From the NCBI GenBank assembly GCA_964569295.1, contig CAZMVU010000217.1, forward strand, positions 1 through 7,969: a stretch of 7,969 nucleotides of DNA, written 5' to 3'. The DNA comes from CAZMVU01 sp964569295. GTDB lineage: Bacteria; Hydrogenedentota; Hydrogenedentia; Hydrogenedentales; JAGMZX01. Positions within the stretch are counted from its first letter, which is position 1; each line of letters begins with the position of its first letter. This document shows positions 1 to 7,400 of this stretch, piece after piece. Position numbers and translations under genes: made by a program. Under the pieces are notes generated by a model. That model was not told where the DNA came from, searched no databases, and saw only the letters and a list, made by a program, of their open reading frames with translations.

Positions 1-70
1 GCTAGTAATAAATGCTTGCATGTCAAGGACTTACGAAAAACTGGGGATCACTCAGTTTCCGCCTCCCCAT

Positions 71-99
71 TTCACATTTGCCGGCGAACCGGGTACCAT
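71..99 (+). promoter_or_regulatory. Candidate sigma70-type promoter for the hydrolase fusion gene
   Basis: A -35 hexamer TTCACA (71-76, five of six matches to TTGACA) is followed after 17 bases by TACCAT (94-99, four of six matches to TATAAT). Transcription would begin near 106, leaving a leader of about 50 bases before the ATG at 156. This makes the earlier in-frame ATG at 111 an unlikely start, since it would lie almost at the 5' end of the message. The call rests on motif match and position only; sigma-factor preferences of this organism are unknown. Confidence 0.4.
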
Positions 100-145
100 A
101 AAGGCAGAATATGTTGGCTTGCAGGCGTAGTGGTTCACGGTCGGT

Positions 146-150
146 AGGGA
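146..150 (+). promoter_or_regulatory. Ribosome binding site deciding the ATG at 156
   Basis: AGGGA lies 5 bases before ATG 156. No comparable purine-rich site precedes the in-frame ATG at 111, so 156 is preferred as the start. Confidence 0.5.
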
Positions 151-155
151 AGCAG

Positions 156-2330
156 ATGGCAGACTTCAAGTTACTACGGTTCACAAAGGCGGCCCAGACC
201 CGGGCGGGCAAGCTGTTGCGTGCGGAATTGCGCGTGCAGGGGGAAGAATACCTGGCGGCGAATACGGCGGTCATCGTGGCGCCGCCGGCCTACACCCGGC
301 TGGAAATGCTTCTGCTGCCGCACGCGCTCTCCCAGACCGCCGCCGGCAACAGCGAAGCCTTGGTGTGGGCGGCTCCCGAGGCAGTGCGCGGGCATGTGGG
401 ACGCTTCATCACGAGCGTAGCCATGGCGCCCGAAGAAACCGCGGATGCCGCAAGCGCCGTCGTGCATGCATTGCTCGCGGGCGAAGGGCCGGTGGTGGTC
501 TTGCCGCCAGAAAACCTCACGCAGCACGCGGCGGCCTATCCCCCACCGCACGCCGCGGAAACCAACGGAGCCGAGATCAACGGGGCTGCAGTCCGTGGCG
601 CCGCATTCCGCACGGCCTGCCAACTGGCCCTGCAGGTGGAAACCGCACGCCGCCGCCTGGCGGCTTTAGGCTCCGAAGCGGACCCGGCCTCCAGGGAAGC
701 CGCTTGGCACGAAATGGGGTATACCGGCTCCGCGCCCTCGCCCATCACCGTGTCCAACACGGTCGTATTGCCCGCGGAGTTTACCTATTACCCCCTGCGC
801 CCACGCGCCGATGCGCTGCTGCGTGTGGCACGGCAATATGCCGAAAACGGCCAGCAACAGGACCTGCGTGGACTCGACGCCGTTCCGGCGGAGGAAACAT
901 GGCTCGCCAAGGATGGGCACATCGACATTGGCCTGGCCGCGCCCGTGGACGTGGCGGATACCGGCGACGAATGGCCGCTCGCAGAGGCCTGCGCGGCGCG
1001 TGTTGCGGATTGTGCCGTACTCAATGTCGAGCATTTGCTTGCGCTCCTGTTGCGCCAGCAGACAACCCGCCGCGTGGATGATAGGCTCTTGCGCAACCGC
1101 CTGTACCTGGTGGCGGAAGCGGCCGTGCGCCGAGGCGGTTATCTGCACGAAAGTGTGCAAACAGACGCCATGCTGGCCCTGTGCGACGAGGCGTGCCCGG
1201 CTTTTGACCGGTTCCTCGGCGACCTGGCCGCCCTTGGGCAAATTGCGGTGCAACCGGGCAGAAAATGGGAAAAGGCGGGCGGCCTGGTGACGCCACCGGC
1301 GCACAGGACACGACTCACTGCGGGCACGCTCACGCACACCCTGTCGCGCCGCGCCGCGCGGCTGCCCGAGGTAGCCGAAGCAGCCCGGGTCGCGGACCGC
1401 ACGCCATCGTTCTTCCTGTACCGCCGTGTGCGCGATGGCCTGGTCGCAGCGGATCTCCAGCAATTCGAGCAGGACTACGCCCGCCATTACAACCCGGTGC
1501 TGAGTAAAGCGCCCGACGTAGGCCGGCCGTTCTTCTTGAAGCCATTGCGCGTACGCGGCGGCATCCTGCTCACCCACGGGTACATGGCCGCGCCGCTCGA
1601 GGTGCGTGCCCTGGCCGATTATCTCTACCAAAAAGGCTACGCCGTCTATGGCGTGCGCATGGCCGGCCACGGCACCGCCCCCGATGACCTGGCCAACTGC
1701 GACTGGGAGGCCTGGTACGCCGCCGTCAACCGGGGCTATGCCGTTTTGCAGACGCTCACCGACCGGATCGTCGTGAGCGGGTTCTCGACCGGCGGTTGCC
1801 TCGCGCTCATGGCGGCAGCGCGCAAGGGGCATCGGGTGCAGGCGTGTGTACCGATCTGCGCGCCCTTGCAAGTGCGCAACTCCTCGATTCGGCTTGCATC
1901 CCCGTTGGTCACCGTAAACAGCCTGCTCAAGCGCATGGGGAACGCCGGCACGCGCATGCGCCGCGAATACGTGGACAACGCGCCGGAAAACCCGCACATC
2001 AACTACACGAAAAATCCCATTGCCGCCCTCAAACAACTCGTCGATCTCATGCATGCCACCCAGGCATTGCTCGGCAAGATCGACGTGCCCACACTCGTCA
2101 TGCAGGCGTCCGACGACCCCACCGTCGTTCCCACCAGCGCCGAGCAGATCTTCACCGGCATTGCCACGAAAGAGAAGGAGCTTACCGTCTTCGCCCGCGA
2201 ACGCCACGGCATCATTAATGGCGACGGCTGCGAAGACCTCTTTGAGCGCTTCCACCATTGGCTCGAACGCCTGCGTGAAAAAGAAGCCGCCACCGCTACC
2301 GACCCGGAAACAACCGCCTCCGCGGGGTAA
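156..2330 (+). CDS. Fusion protein: degenerate PlsC-like acyltransferase region plus alpha/beta-hydrolase (esterase/lipase type)
   Basis: The 724-residue product has two halves. The C-terminal half (about 455-715) is an alpha/beta-hydrolase of the carboxylesterase/monoacylglycerol-lipase type. It shows an oxyanion-region His-Gly at 474-475, the nucleophile elbow GFSTGG with Ser544, a probable acid Asp654 in SDDPTVVP, and His684 in RHGII, so the triad looks complete. The N-terminal half resembles, from memory, the lysophospholipid acyltransferase half of longer fusion proteins: VAPPAYTRLEMLLLP (41-55), VVVLPPEN (113-120), FTYYPLRPR (209-217) and HIDIGLAAPVDV (255-266). In active members the first two contain NHxTR and PEG; here the catalytic His position is Ala45 and the PEG glycine is Asn120, so acyl transfer is probably lost. 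Residues 288-450 look helical and are unassigned. No signal peptide or clear membrane segment is seen, so it is probably cytoplasmic. The start at 156 is chosen because AGGGA (146-150) lies 5 bases upstream; an in-frame ATG at 111 would add 15 Arg/Ser-rich residues. The natural substrate cannot be told; an ester or acylglycerol is plausible. Confidence 0.85.
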   Translation: MADFKLLRFTKAAQTRAGKLLRAELRVQGEEYLAANTAVIVAPPAYTRLEMLLLPHALSQTAAGNSEALVWAAPEAVRGHVGRFITSVAMAPEETADAASAVVHALLAGEGPVVVLPPENLTQHAAAYPPPHAAETNGAEINGAAVRGAAFRTACQLALQVETARRRLAALGSEADPASREAAWHEMGYTGSAPSPITVSNTVVLPAEFTYYPLRPRADALLRVARQYAENGQQQDLRGLDAVPAEETWLAKDGHIDIGLAAPVDVADTGDEWPLAEACAARVADCAVLNVEHLLALLLRQQTTRRVDDRLLRNRLYLVAEAAVRRGGYLHESVQTDAMLALCDEACPAFDRFLGDLAALGQIAVQPGRKWEKAGGLVTPPAHRTRLTAGTLTHTLSRRAARLPEVAEAARVADRTPSFFLYRRVRDGLVAADLQQFEQDYARHYNPVLSKAPDVGRPFFLKPLRVRGGILLTHGYMAAPLEVRALADYLYQKGYAVYGVRMAGHGTAPDDLANCDWEAWYAAVNRGYAVLQTLTDRIVVSGFSTGGCLALMAAARKGHRVQACVPICAPLQVRNSSIRLASPLVTVNSLLKRMGNAGTRMRREYVDNAPENPHINYTKNPIAALKQLVDLMHATQALLGKIDVPTLVMQASDDPTVVPTSAEQIFTGIATKEKELTVFARERHGIINGDGCEDLFERFHHWLERLREKEAATATDPETTASAG

Positions 2331-2456
2331 CGCCGCCTCTGTCAGTTTGCGGCCACCGTTGGTAATGTAGCCCTGCACCCGTCCATTACTTCTTGGTAAT
2401 TCTGTAATCCTTTCGCCGTATGGCGCAAAGCAGCGCACGCGTTTCCGATAAGGACC
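2331..2456. other. Convergent intergenic region between the hydrolase and ceramidase-like genes
   Basis: This stretch follows the hydrolase stop codon. It contains two copies of TTGGTAAT (near 2360 and 2395) and a weak CGCC-GTAT-GGCG hairpin around 2414-2425. No strong plus-strand intrinsic terminator with a T run is visible, so the hydrolase message may end by another mechanism or read into the antisense of the neighbouring gene. Confidence 0.4.
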
Positions 2457-2490
2457 AAAAAAACGGGCAGCCCGAGGCGGGATGCCCGTT
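2457..2490 (-). terminator. Intrinsic terminator of the ceramidase-like gene
   Basis: The arms AACGGGCA (2462-2469) and TGCCCGTT (2483-2490) pair perfectly over 8 bp. After one G-A mismatch the stem continues with CCCG (2471-2474) and CGGG (2478-2481) around a three-base loop. On the minus strand the stem runs directly into seven T residues (A run at 2457-2463). It lies 25 bases beyond the stop codon of the ceramidase-like gene. The plus-strand side lacks a comparable T run, so it should work mainly for minus-strand transcription. Confidence 0.85.
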
Positions 2491-2515
2491 GTGGTGTTTG
2501 CGTTGTCGAGGCGGA

Positions 2516-3829
2516 TCAATTGCGGGCAGTGATGGCATTGAATGCGCCGAGGAACTTGTCGATGTTTTCGAGGGCCTTGGTAATCATGTCTTCGCCGGCA
2601 CCGGGGGGTACCCACGAGACCAGGGGGTCAGCGCCGTAGCCGCCTTCTTCGATGGCGTCCCGCGTGGGGAAGTACATGTGGTGGCCATTGCAGTAGCCGA
2701 TCCATAGCGTTTCGGGAGCAGCCGACTCAGCCTTGAGGCGGTTGGCGTGTTCGCAGAAGAATTCACCGGAACCACCCACAAGCGCAAGTTCCCCGTTTAG
2801 GAGTACCGTATCCATACGCGCATGCATGATGCTGTTCTCGTATTCGACAAGCATGGCACTTACCAGTTCCGGGAAAAATGCCACCTTGAAGGCCCCTTGG
2901 ATAATGGGTCTTTCGATTGGAATGCGCATGTCATAGGCGAATTCCTCATCCATGGCGCGGATGTCTGGCGTGACGGGGACGCGGGTCTCGATGTCCTTCG
3001 CCATGTCCATGACCTCGGCGGCGATGGCTTTGCCGAAGCCGTCGATCCCTTTGCGTTCACTGTTCGTGTTGGCCGAAAGGTCGCCCGCTGCGCCCTGCAT
3101 GAAGAAGCAGTTCGTGTTCATTTCGGCCTCGACGGTCTGATACATGCGCCCCGGCCACTCGGAGGTGAACCGCCGGTCATTCATCTTATGAATGGTGGGA
3201 TGGGCGGCGAAATTGACCATAAGGGCGATCATACCGCCTTTAAGGTCATCGAACCGCACCACGGCCAGCTCCGGATCCCGGGGCTTGGGCCGTTTCTTCG
3301 TGTGCCGGTTCCGGTTGAAGTCGGTGTCCCGCGCACCCCAGCCAATCTTCGCACGCTGCACATTCTGCGCCGCCTCGATAATGGCCTTGCTGATTTTGCC
3401 GGGCAGCGCCTCGGCGTATTCCACGGCGTACGGAAAGCGCTCCCCGCCTTTACCGGGTTCATCGAGCAGCTCGATGATTGGGCCGTGGTGCGTGTGGGAG
3501 CCGGACATGAGCACGTGGGTTACGCCAGCTTTCTCTTGCACCGTCTTGCGGATTGCGCCGGTCATTGCCGCCGTCGGGCCGCGGCCGAGGTCGAGACCGA
3601 CAAGCGCCAATTTCTCGTCCCCCACATCGATGACCACCGCCTTACACAACAATGGATCAAGTACGCCCTCGGACAGCTTGTCGTGCCGGGCGCCATAGCC
3701 CCACATGGGCATGGCCTTTTCCGGGGTAATGTCGCTGACACCATAGCCGACCTTGAAGGTATCGGCAACAGCGGGAACGGCGGCCGTCAGGAGGGCAAGA
3801 CTGGCCAGGATCAGGGCAAAACGTCGCAT
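2516..3829 (-). CDS. Secreted neutral/alkaline ceramidase-like amidase (short, single-domain form)
   Basis: The 437-residue product belongs to the neutral/alkaline non-lysosomal ceramidase family, zinc enzymes that hydrolyse the amide bond of ceramides. A signal peptide spans 1-22 (two Arg, a hydrophobic core, AVA before Asp23), so the protein is exported. The mature start has the typical VGYGVSDITPE (27-37). Expected active-site elements are SHTHHGP (111-117; zinc-binding and catalytic His at 112 and 114), NFAAHPT (206-212; zinc His210), GDLSAN (249-254; nucleophile-equivalent Ser252, where the family usually has GDVSPN) and GSGEFF (353-358; zinc Glu356). NGHHMYFPT (381-389) and EEGGYGAD (394-401) form the substrate-side loop. 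Characterised ceramidases are roughly 650-780 residues with a C-terminal Ig-like domain, which is absent here, so activity on ceramide itself is uncertain and another N-acyl substrate is possible. AAGGA (3839-3843 on the complement) sits 9 bases before the ATG. The gene stands alone, divergent from the DUF1805 gene, and ends at a strong terminator. Confidence 0.88.
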   Translation of the reverse strand: MRRFALILASLALLTAAVPAVADTFKVGYGVSDITPEKAMPMWGYGARHDKLSEGVLDPLLCKAVVIDVGDEKLALVGLDLGRGPTAAMTGAIRKTVQEKAGVTHVLMSGSHTHHGPIIELLDEPGKGGERFPYAVEYAEALPGKISKAIIEAAQNVQRAKIGWGARDTDFNRNRHTKKRPKPRDPELAVVRFDDLKGGMIALMVNFAAHPTIHKMNDRRFTSEWPGRMYQTVEAEMNTNCFFMQGAAGDLSANTNSERKGIDGFGKAIAAEVMDMAKDIETRVPVTPDIRAMDEEFAYDMRIPIERPIIQGAFKVAFFPELVSAMLVEYENSIMHARMDTVLLNGELALVGGSGEFFCEHANRLKAESAAPETLWIGYCNGHHMYFPTRDAIEEGGYGADPLVSWVPPGAGEDMITKALENIDKFLGAFNAITARN

Positions 3830-3882
3830 TCCTCAGTATCCTTAGTTTAGTTGACTCGGCGCGGGTATTCACTTTCCCTATG

Positions 3883-3912
3883 TAGACCAGCAATTCGGTG
3901 CGCTGGTGTCTA
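3883..3912. repeat. Imperfect inverted repeat upstream of the ceramidase-like gene
   Basis: ACCAGC (3886-3891) and GCTGGT (3902-3907) are perfect inverse complements around a 10-base spacer. The outer TAG (3883-3885) and CTA (3910-3912) extend the pairing past a two-base bulge. It lies about 55-85 bases before the ceramidase-like start codon, a position compatible with an operator or a leader hairpin. No regulator can be named. Confidence 0.35.
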
Positions 3913-4085
3913 TGGCAACAAAAAAGAAACCGCGAAAACAACGGGGACTATTGCGATGGCAAAACACCCCAGACTGCGCGGCGCCGCGCCATCGTGCGCT
4001 GGCGCGTTTCAACAACGGCTTCTGTTAGCGCAAGGATTCTGCAATTCTGACGAATGTGCCCGCAATAAGGCAAGCGCCCCGGGGA

Positions 4086-4114
4086 TGGACTGCTGGCGTA
4101 TGTTTCTTTATGCT
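4086..4114 (+). promoter_or_regulatory. Candidate promoter of the DUF1805/ELWxxDGT unit
   Basis: TGGACT (4086-4091) and TATGCT (4109-4114) each match four of six consensus positions and are separated by exactly 17 bases. Transcription would begin near 4121, giving a leader of about 45 bases before the DUF1805 ATG. Support is motif and spacing only. Confidence 0.4.
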
Positions 4115-4130
4115 GGACCGCAGGCAACAT

Positions 4131-4144
4131 GCGCCTGCTGGCGC
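4131..4144 (+). repeat. Small leader hairpin before the DUF1805 ribosome binding site
   Basis: GCGCC (4131-4135) and GGCGC (4140-4144) form a perfect 5-bp GC stem around a TGCT loop. It ends 6 bases before the Shine-Dalgarno sequence, so it could affect ribosome access; this is inferred only from position. Confidence 0.3.
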
Positions 4145-4150
4145 CACGCA

Positions 4151-4158
4151 AAAGGAGG
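4151..4158 (+). promoter_or_regulatory. Strong ribosome binding site of the DUF1805 gene
   Basis: AAAGGAGG lies 7 bases before ATG 4166. It is the best Shine-Dalgarno sequence in the window and fixes the start of the DUF1805 protein at 4166 rather than at the far upstream TTG 3851. Confidence 0.85.
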
Positions 4159-4165
4159 ATGCCCC

Positions 4166-4477
4166 ATGCCTGTCAACATCGTCCCCGCTTTATCGAAAAC
4201 GACCCCTGCCCTGGGTATTGAAATGAGCTGGCAAGACAGCCAGTGCGTCATGATCGTCACGGAGAAAGGGATGGTTGCCTGCGGCGTTATTGACACGGAG
4301 GTGATGGACCGGATGGGGGCCGCTATCGCTATTGCACGGGGCACGAAAGAGAAGCCATTGGTAACCACGCCCGACCTGCTCAGCGCCAGCATCGAGGAGA
4401 TGACGGGGAAAGCGGCAGAACACGGCGTGACCGTTGGCATGACAGGAGCCGAAGCCCTTGCGATGCTTTCCGATTGA
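4166..4477 (+). CDS. DUF1805 (YunC-like) domain protein
   Basis: The 103-residue product matches, over its whole length, the small DUF1805 family typified by Bacillus subtilis YunC (about 100 residues). Recognisable stretches are EKGMVACGVIDTEVMD (33-48), where the family has a GYIMCGALD-like strand, LVTTPDLLSASIEEMT (65-80), corresponding to the family's helix after a short strand, and HGVTVGMTGAEALAML (86-101), corresponding to the GI.VGMSGREAL.KL ending. No signal peptide or membrane segment is present, so it should be cytoplasmic. The biochemical role of the family is not established to my knowledge. Its last 20 bases overlap the start of the ELWxxDGT repeat gene in another frame, so the two are probably co-transcribed and translationally coupled. 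Length and start are normal for the family. Confidence 0.85.
   Translation: MPVNIVPALSKTTPALGIEMSWQDSQCVMIVTEKGMVACGVIDTEVMDRMGAAIAIARGTKEKPLVTTPDLLSASIEEMTGKAAEHGVTVGMTGAEALAMLSD
4444..4448 (+). promoter_or_regulatory. Ribosome binding site inside the DUF1805 gene, supporting the TTG start at 4458
   Basis: AGGAG lies 9 bases before TTG 4458 and within the DUF1805 coding sequence. It supports the TTG over the in-frame ATG at 4506, whose use would remove the positively charged part of the signal peptide. Confidence 0.55.
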
Positions 4478-7376
4478 CCGCCTGTGCCGCACGGTCCTGG
4501 GGGCTATGCTGAGCTTGGCGTGGCTGGTTGCGCCGCCGGCCGCCGCAAGTGAGCCGCAGCTTCTCGCCGACATCAACCCCAAGACAACCGGGGAAGGGGT
4601 GGGGCCGTACTTCCGGGCACAGCCGCGCGTAGCCGGCAATAAGACCTATTTTCTAGCCACCACGTGGGCAAACGACCTTGAGCTCTGGATGCATACTGGC
4701 GGCGTGGCGAAACGCCTGCACGCCGTCGTGCATATCGGCAAGACCGGCGATTTCACACCCGCGCTCGCCACCTATGGGGAGGTTATCAACTATGGCACTG
4801 CCCAAACGCCGGCGCCCTACAAGGCGTTTCCGGACACGCCAGACCTGTGCTATGTAAACGACCGGTGGGCCGTGGCATGCCACGAGCGCCTGTTTTTCGT
4901 CTCGCACGCCCGGGGCACAGCCCAAGATACTACGGAGCTCTTCGTTTCCGACGGCACCCCCAGCGGCACGCGCCTCGTGAAGGACATCCGCCCCGGGAAA
5001 AAGGGAGCCGGTATCCTCGATCTCACCGCCGCCGCCAACCGGGTGTTTTTCTTCGCCGACGACGGCGTGCACGGCAAGGAGCCGTGGGTGAGCGACGGCA
5101 CGAAAGCGGGCACCCGGCTTCTGCGCGATGTCTACCCTGGCGCCGAGACCTCGCGCGCCGCCTGCGGCATGTATCCCTTTGACCACGACAACCAGGTAGT
5201 GGCATGGAACGATGCGTTCTACTTCGTGGCGCGCGATGGTAAAAGCGGCTTTGGCTTGTGGCACAGCGACGGGACACCGGAAGGCACGCATCTGGTGGCT
5301 GCGCCGTATGGCCCGGAAGAGAAGCGGCGTTTCACGGAACTCTCCGCAACAACCAGCGGCCTTTTCTGGGTCACAAGCGATGCCTGCGGCCGGCTGCTGC
5401 CGGGCGATGATGTTCCCCGGGAACTGTGGTACAGCGATGGCGCGCGCGATGGCGCCCGGGTTGTAAAACGATTCGAGGCTTTCGGCACACACGCAAGCAA
5501 TCCGGCGCTCCACACGGGCGGTCTCACATCCTGTGGCGATGCGGCGTACCTCATGGCAGACGATGGCGCGTCGGGCATGCGGCTGTGGCGTGCGGACGGG
5601 ACGGGGGTACAGCCGCTTGCGCCACATTCGAAAATCACGGCAGACACGCTCGCCATCCTCGGCACGGCGGGAGGCACGCTCTATGCCGGCGTGCTCACCA
5701 GGCCCCATGCAGACTTGCCGGATCTGGGGCCCCTGCTCAATCGTGGCGTATCCGCCATCTACGCCCATACACCCGGCGGCGAGGAACTCCGCCTGTGCTA
5801 CACAGCACCCGAAGCGCCTGTATTGCTGCCGCGCTACGCGCCGCCGTTCGTGGCGCATGATGGCCGCACCAGCTTCGTCGATGCGCGCAACGGCAAACTC
5901 TACGCGCGCACAAACCGCGAAGACTTTCGGCGCACCCCCCTCGCCGTACCGGCTGCGGATGATCCAGGCGCACGGCCTCCCGTGCAACTGGCTACCGCTC
6001 ATGACCGGCATGGCTACTTTAACGCTTTCCACCGGGATGGCCGTTACACACTCTCCCGGTCTGCGCCATCCGGTGGCGGCATTGAGACTGTATGCGGTTG
6101 TGTGTCCGAGGCCGGCGCCGGCACGCAGGTGCGCTTCCTTGCGAGTGCGGGCGGTACCCTGTTCTTTGTCACCGAATGGATGTCAGGAATACGCGCGCTC
6201 TGGCGTCATGCGCCTGGCATGGACGGACCGGAGCGCCTGCTGTCGCTGCCGCCGCAGGATGACCATGCCCATGATCGCCAGTTTCCCCACCTGGCATATA
6301 CCAGCCGGCAGGCGTATCTTTTCGCGGGGGAAAAGGCAATCCGCGTGCCCCTGGGCGCGGCGGGAACAGCCGTTGAAGCAGCGCTGCCCGAGGCGCCGCT
6401 CGCGGGATTGCCGGTGGGCGTTGACGATGGGCTCCTCGTCTTCACCAGGCACAGCGAGGAACGTATAGCGTTGTCACGCACAACGGGCGGCACGCTCGCG
6501 CACAAGCCCTTCACCACCATCGAAGGCCGGGCGGCAATCCCAGGCGGCGTAGCCAACGGAACGGCCTACTTTGTCTCGGCGCCCGGCGATAACTTGTGGC
6601 GTACGGACGGCACAACAGCCGGCACGGAACCTCTCGACGCCGTGCTGCAGGGGCGCATAGCCGCTGTGCTCCCGGCGGCCGGGGACGCCGTGGTGGTGGC
6701 GCAGGAAGCACGCGCCTGGGGTGTGTGGCATGCCCCCGCCAAAGGGCAACAGGTAAAACGTATCGGTCAAGCCTCGGCCTCCTATGGCGCCTCGGCGCCC
6801 TTGCCCGTGGCGGCGATGGCCGATGGCCGCGTGGCGTTTTTTCAGGCGAATGCCGGCGGGCTGTTGCAGGTGTGGAACAAGGGCTGTGGAGTGACCAGCC
6901 TGCCTACGGACGCGCTTACCGGCGGGCGCCTGCTCGCGAGCGGGCTGACTGCCTGGAAAGGGCGCGTCTACTGGGCCACGGGCACCTTCGGCTTCGGCGA
7001 GTTCGCGATCTGGCGCAGCGACGGGACGAAGGAAGGCACGCATGAGGTGGCATCACTGGGGGGCAGGCTGCTGCATGAACTGCCCGATTTTGTCCCCTTC
7101 GACGGGTGTCTCTACATGCATTTTGCCGGCAGCGACGCCTGCGATAACGTGTACCGGGAACTATGGCGCATGAACGAGACCGAAGAAATGGAGCGGGTCA
7201 TCCGCTCGGATCCGCTCAAAGGGGTGCTGTGGGAACCGGGCGGCACCGAAATTGATGTGCAACTCGCCGCCACGCCTGTCGCGCTCTACTTCGTCAACTA
7301 CACACGCGCAGACGGCGCGGAGCCGTGGATATTGGACGCTGCCGGGAGCGGCGCCGCATCAGCACCAACACCATAG
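4458..7376 (+). CDS. Exported ELWxxDGT repeat protein (predicted beta-propeller type)
   Basis: The 972-residue product carries the ELWxxDGTxxGT repeat, known from large exported proteins and probably forming four-stranded propeller blades; a binding or adhesion role is inferred, with no catalytic motif seen. The signal peptide has Arg2, Arg8 and Arg11, a hydrophobic core (13-24) and likely cleavage at PAAA before Ser31. Clear repeats are ELFVSDGTPSGT (160-171), EPWVSDGTKAGT (208-219), GLWHSDGTPEGT (266-277), ELWYSDGARDGA (322-333), NLWRTDGTTAGT (712-723) and AIWRSDGTKEGT (850-861). Degenerate copies begin near 75, 375, 579, 755, 804, 901 and 955. Spacing in the first cluster is 48-58 residues, as for single blades. 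Residues 385-570 lack a clear repeat. The TTG start overlaps the DUF1805 gene by 20 bases and keeps a proper signal-peptide n-region; the ATG at 4506 would begin inside the hydrophobic core. No membrane anchor or sorting domain is visible at the C-terminus, which ends in an Ala/Ser/Pro-rich tail. No clear terminator follows. Confidence 0.85.
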   Translation: MRCFPIDRLCRTVLGAMLSLAWLVAPPAAASEPQLLADINPKTTGEGVGPYFRAQPRVAGNKTYFLATTWANDLELWMHTGGVAKRLHAVVHIGKTGDFTPALATYGEVINYGTAQTPAPYKAFPDTPDLCYVNDRWAVACHERLFFVSHARGTAQDTTELFVSDGTPSGTRLVKDIRPGKKGAGILDLTAAANRVFFFADDGVHGKEPWVSDGTKAGTRLLRDVYPGAETSRAACGMYPFDHDNQVVAWNDAFYFVARDGKSGFGLWHSDGTPEGTHLVAAPYGPEEKRRFTELSATTSGLFWVTSDACGRLLPGDDVPRELWYSDGARDGARVVKRFEAFGTHASNPALHTGGLTSCGDAAYLMADDGASGMRLWRADGTGVQPLAPHSKITADTLAILGTAGGTLYAGVLTRPHADLPDLGPLLNRGVSAIYAHTPGGEELRLCYTAPEAPVLLPRYAPPFVAHDGRTSFVDARNGKLYARTNREDFRRTPLAVPAADDPGARPPVQLATAHDRHGYFNAFHRDGRYTLSRSAPSGGGIETVCGCVSEAGAGTQVRFLASAGGTLFFVTEWMSGIRALWRHAPGMDGPERLLSLPPQDDHAHDRQFPHLAYTSRQAYLFAGEKAIRVPLGAAGTAVEAALPEAPLAGLPVGVDDGLLVFTRHSEERIALSRTTGGTLAHKPFTTIEGRAAIPGGVANGTAYFVSAPGDNLWRTDGTTAGTEPLDAVLQGRIAAVLPAAGDAVVVAQEARAWGVWHAPAKGQQVKRIGQASASYGASAPLPVAAMADGRVAFFQANAGGLLQVWNKGCGVTSLPTDALTGGRLLASGLTAWKGRVYWATGTFGFGEFAIWRSDGTKEGTHEVASLGGRLLHELPDFVPFDGCLYMHFAGSDACDNVYRELWRMNETEEMERVIRSDPLKGVLWEPGGTEIDVQLAATPVALYFVNYTRADGAEPWILDAAGSGAASAPTP

Positions 7377-7400
7377 TGGCCTTCAGCGGACAAGGGCGGA

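Larger units (their letters stand above)
3830..4165. other. Divergent intergenic region (336 bases)
   Basis: This region separates the start codons of the ceramidase-like gene (leftward) and the DUF1805 gene (rightward). It contains the leftward ribosome binding site (3839-3843), an imperfect inverted repeat (3883-3912), a 14-bp perfect GC palindrome (3976-3989), a candidate rightward promoter (4086-4114) and a leader hairpin (4131-4144). The rightward frame stays open back to a TTG at 3851, but that extension is Arg/Cys-rich, has no ribosome binding site, and is not part of the DUF1805 family. I found no convincing leftward promoter. Confidence 0.6.

Noticed and set aside
666..2615. 649-codon minus-strand open frame opposite the hydrolase fusion gene
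   Set aside because: Its translation is Arg/Gly/His-rich with no family resemblance, and the plus strand encodes a complete, motif-bearing protein. Long antisense frames are expected where the third codon position is GC-rich.
2822..3850. 342-codon plus-strand open frame opposite the ceramidase-like gene
   Set aside because: It is a shadow of a well-supported minus-strand gene; no ribosome binding site and no recognisable domain.
3851..4165. Upstream extension of the DUF1805 frame to a TTG at 3851
   Set aside because: The extra 105 residues are Cys/Arg-rich and foreign to the family, while a strong AAAGGAGG site fixes the start at 4166.
4653..6032. 459-codon minus-strand open frame opposite the ELWxxDGT gene
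   Set aside because: It is composition-driven antisense of a clear repeat protein, with no family features.
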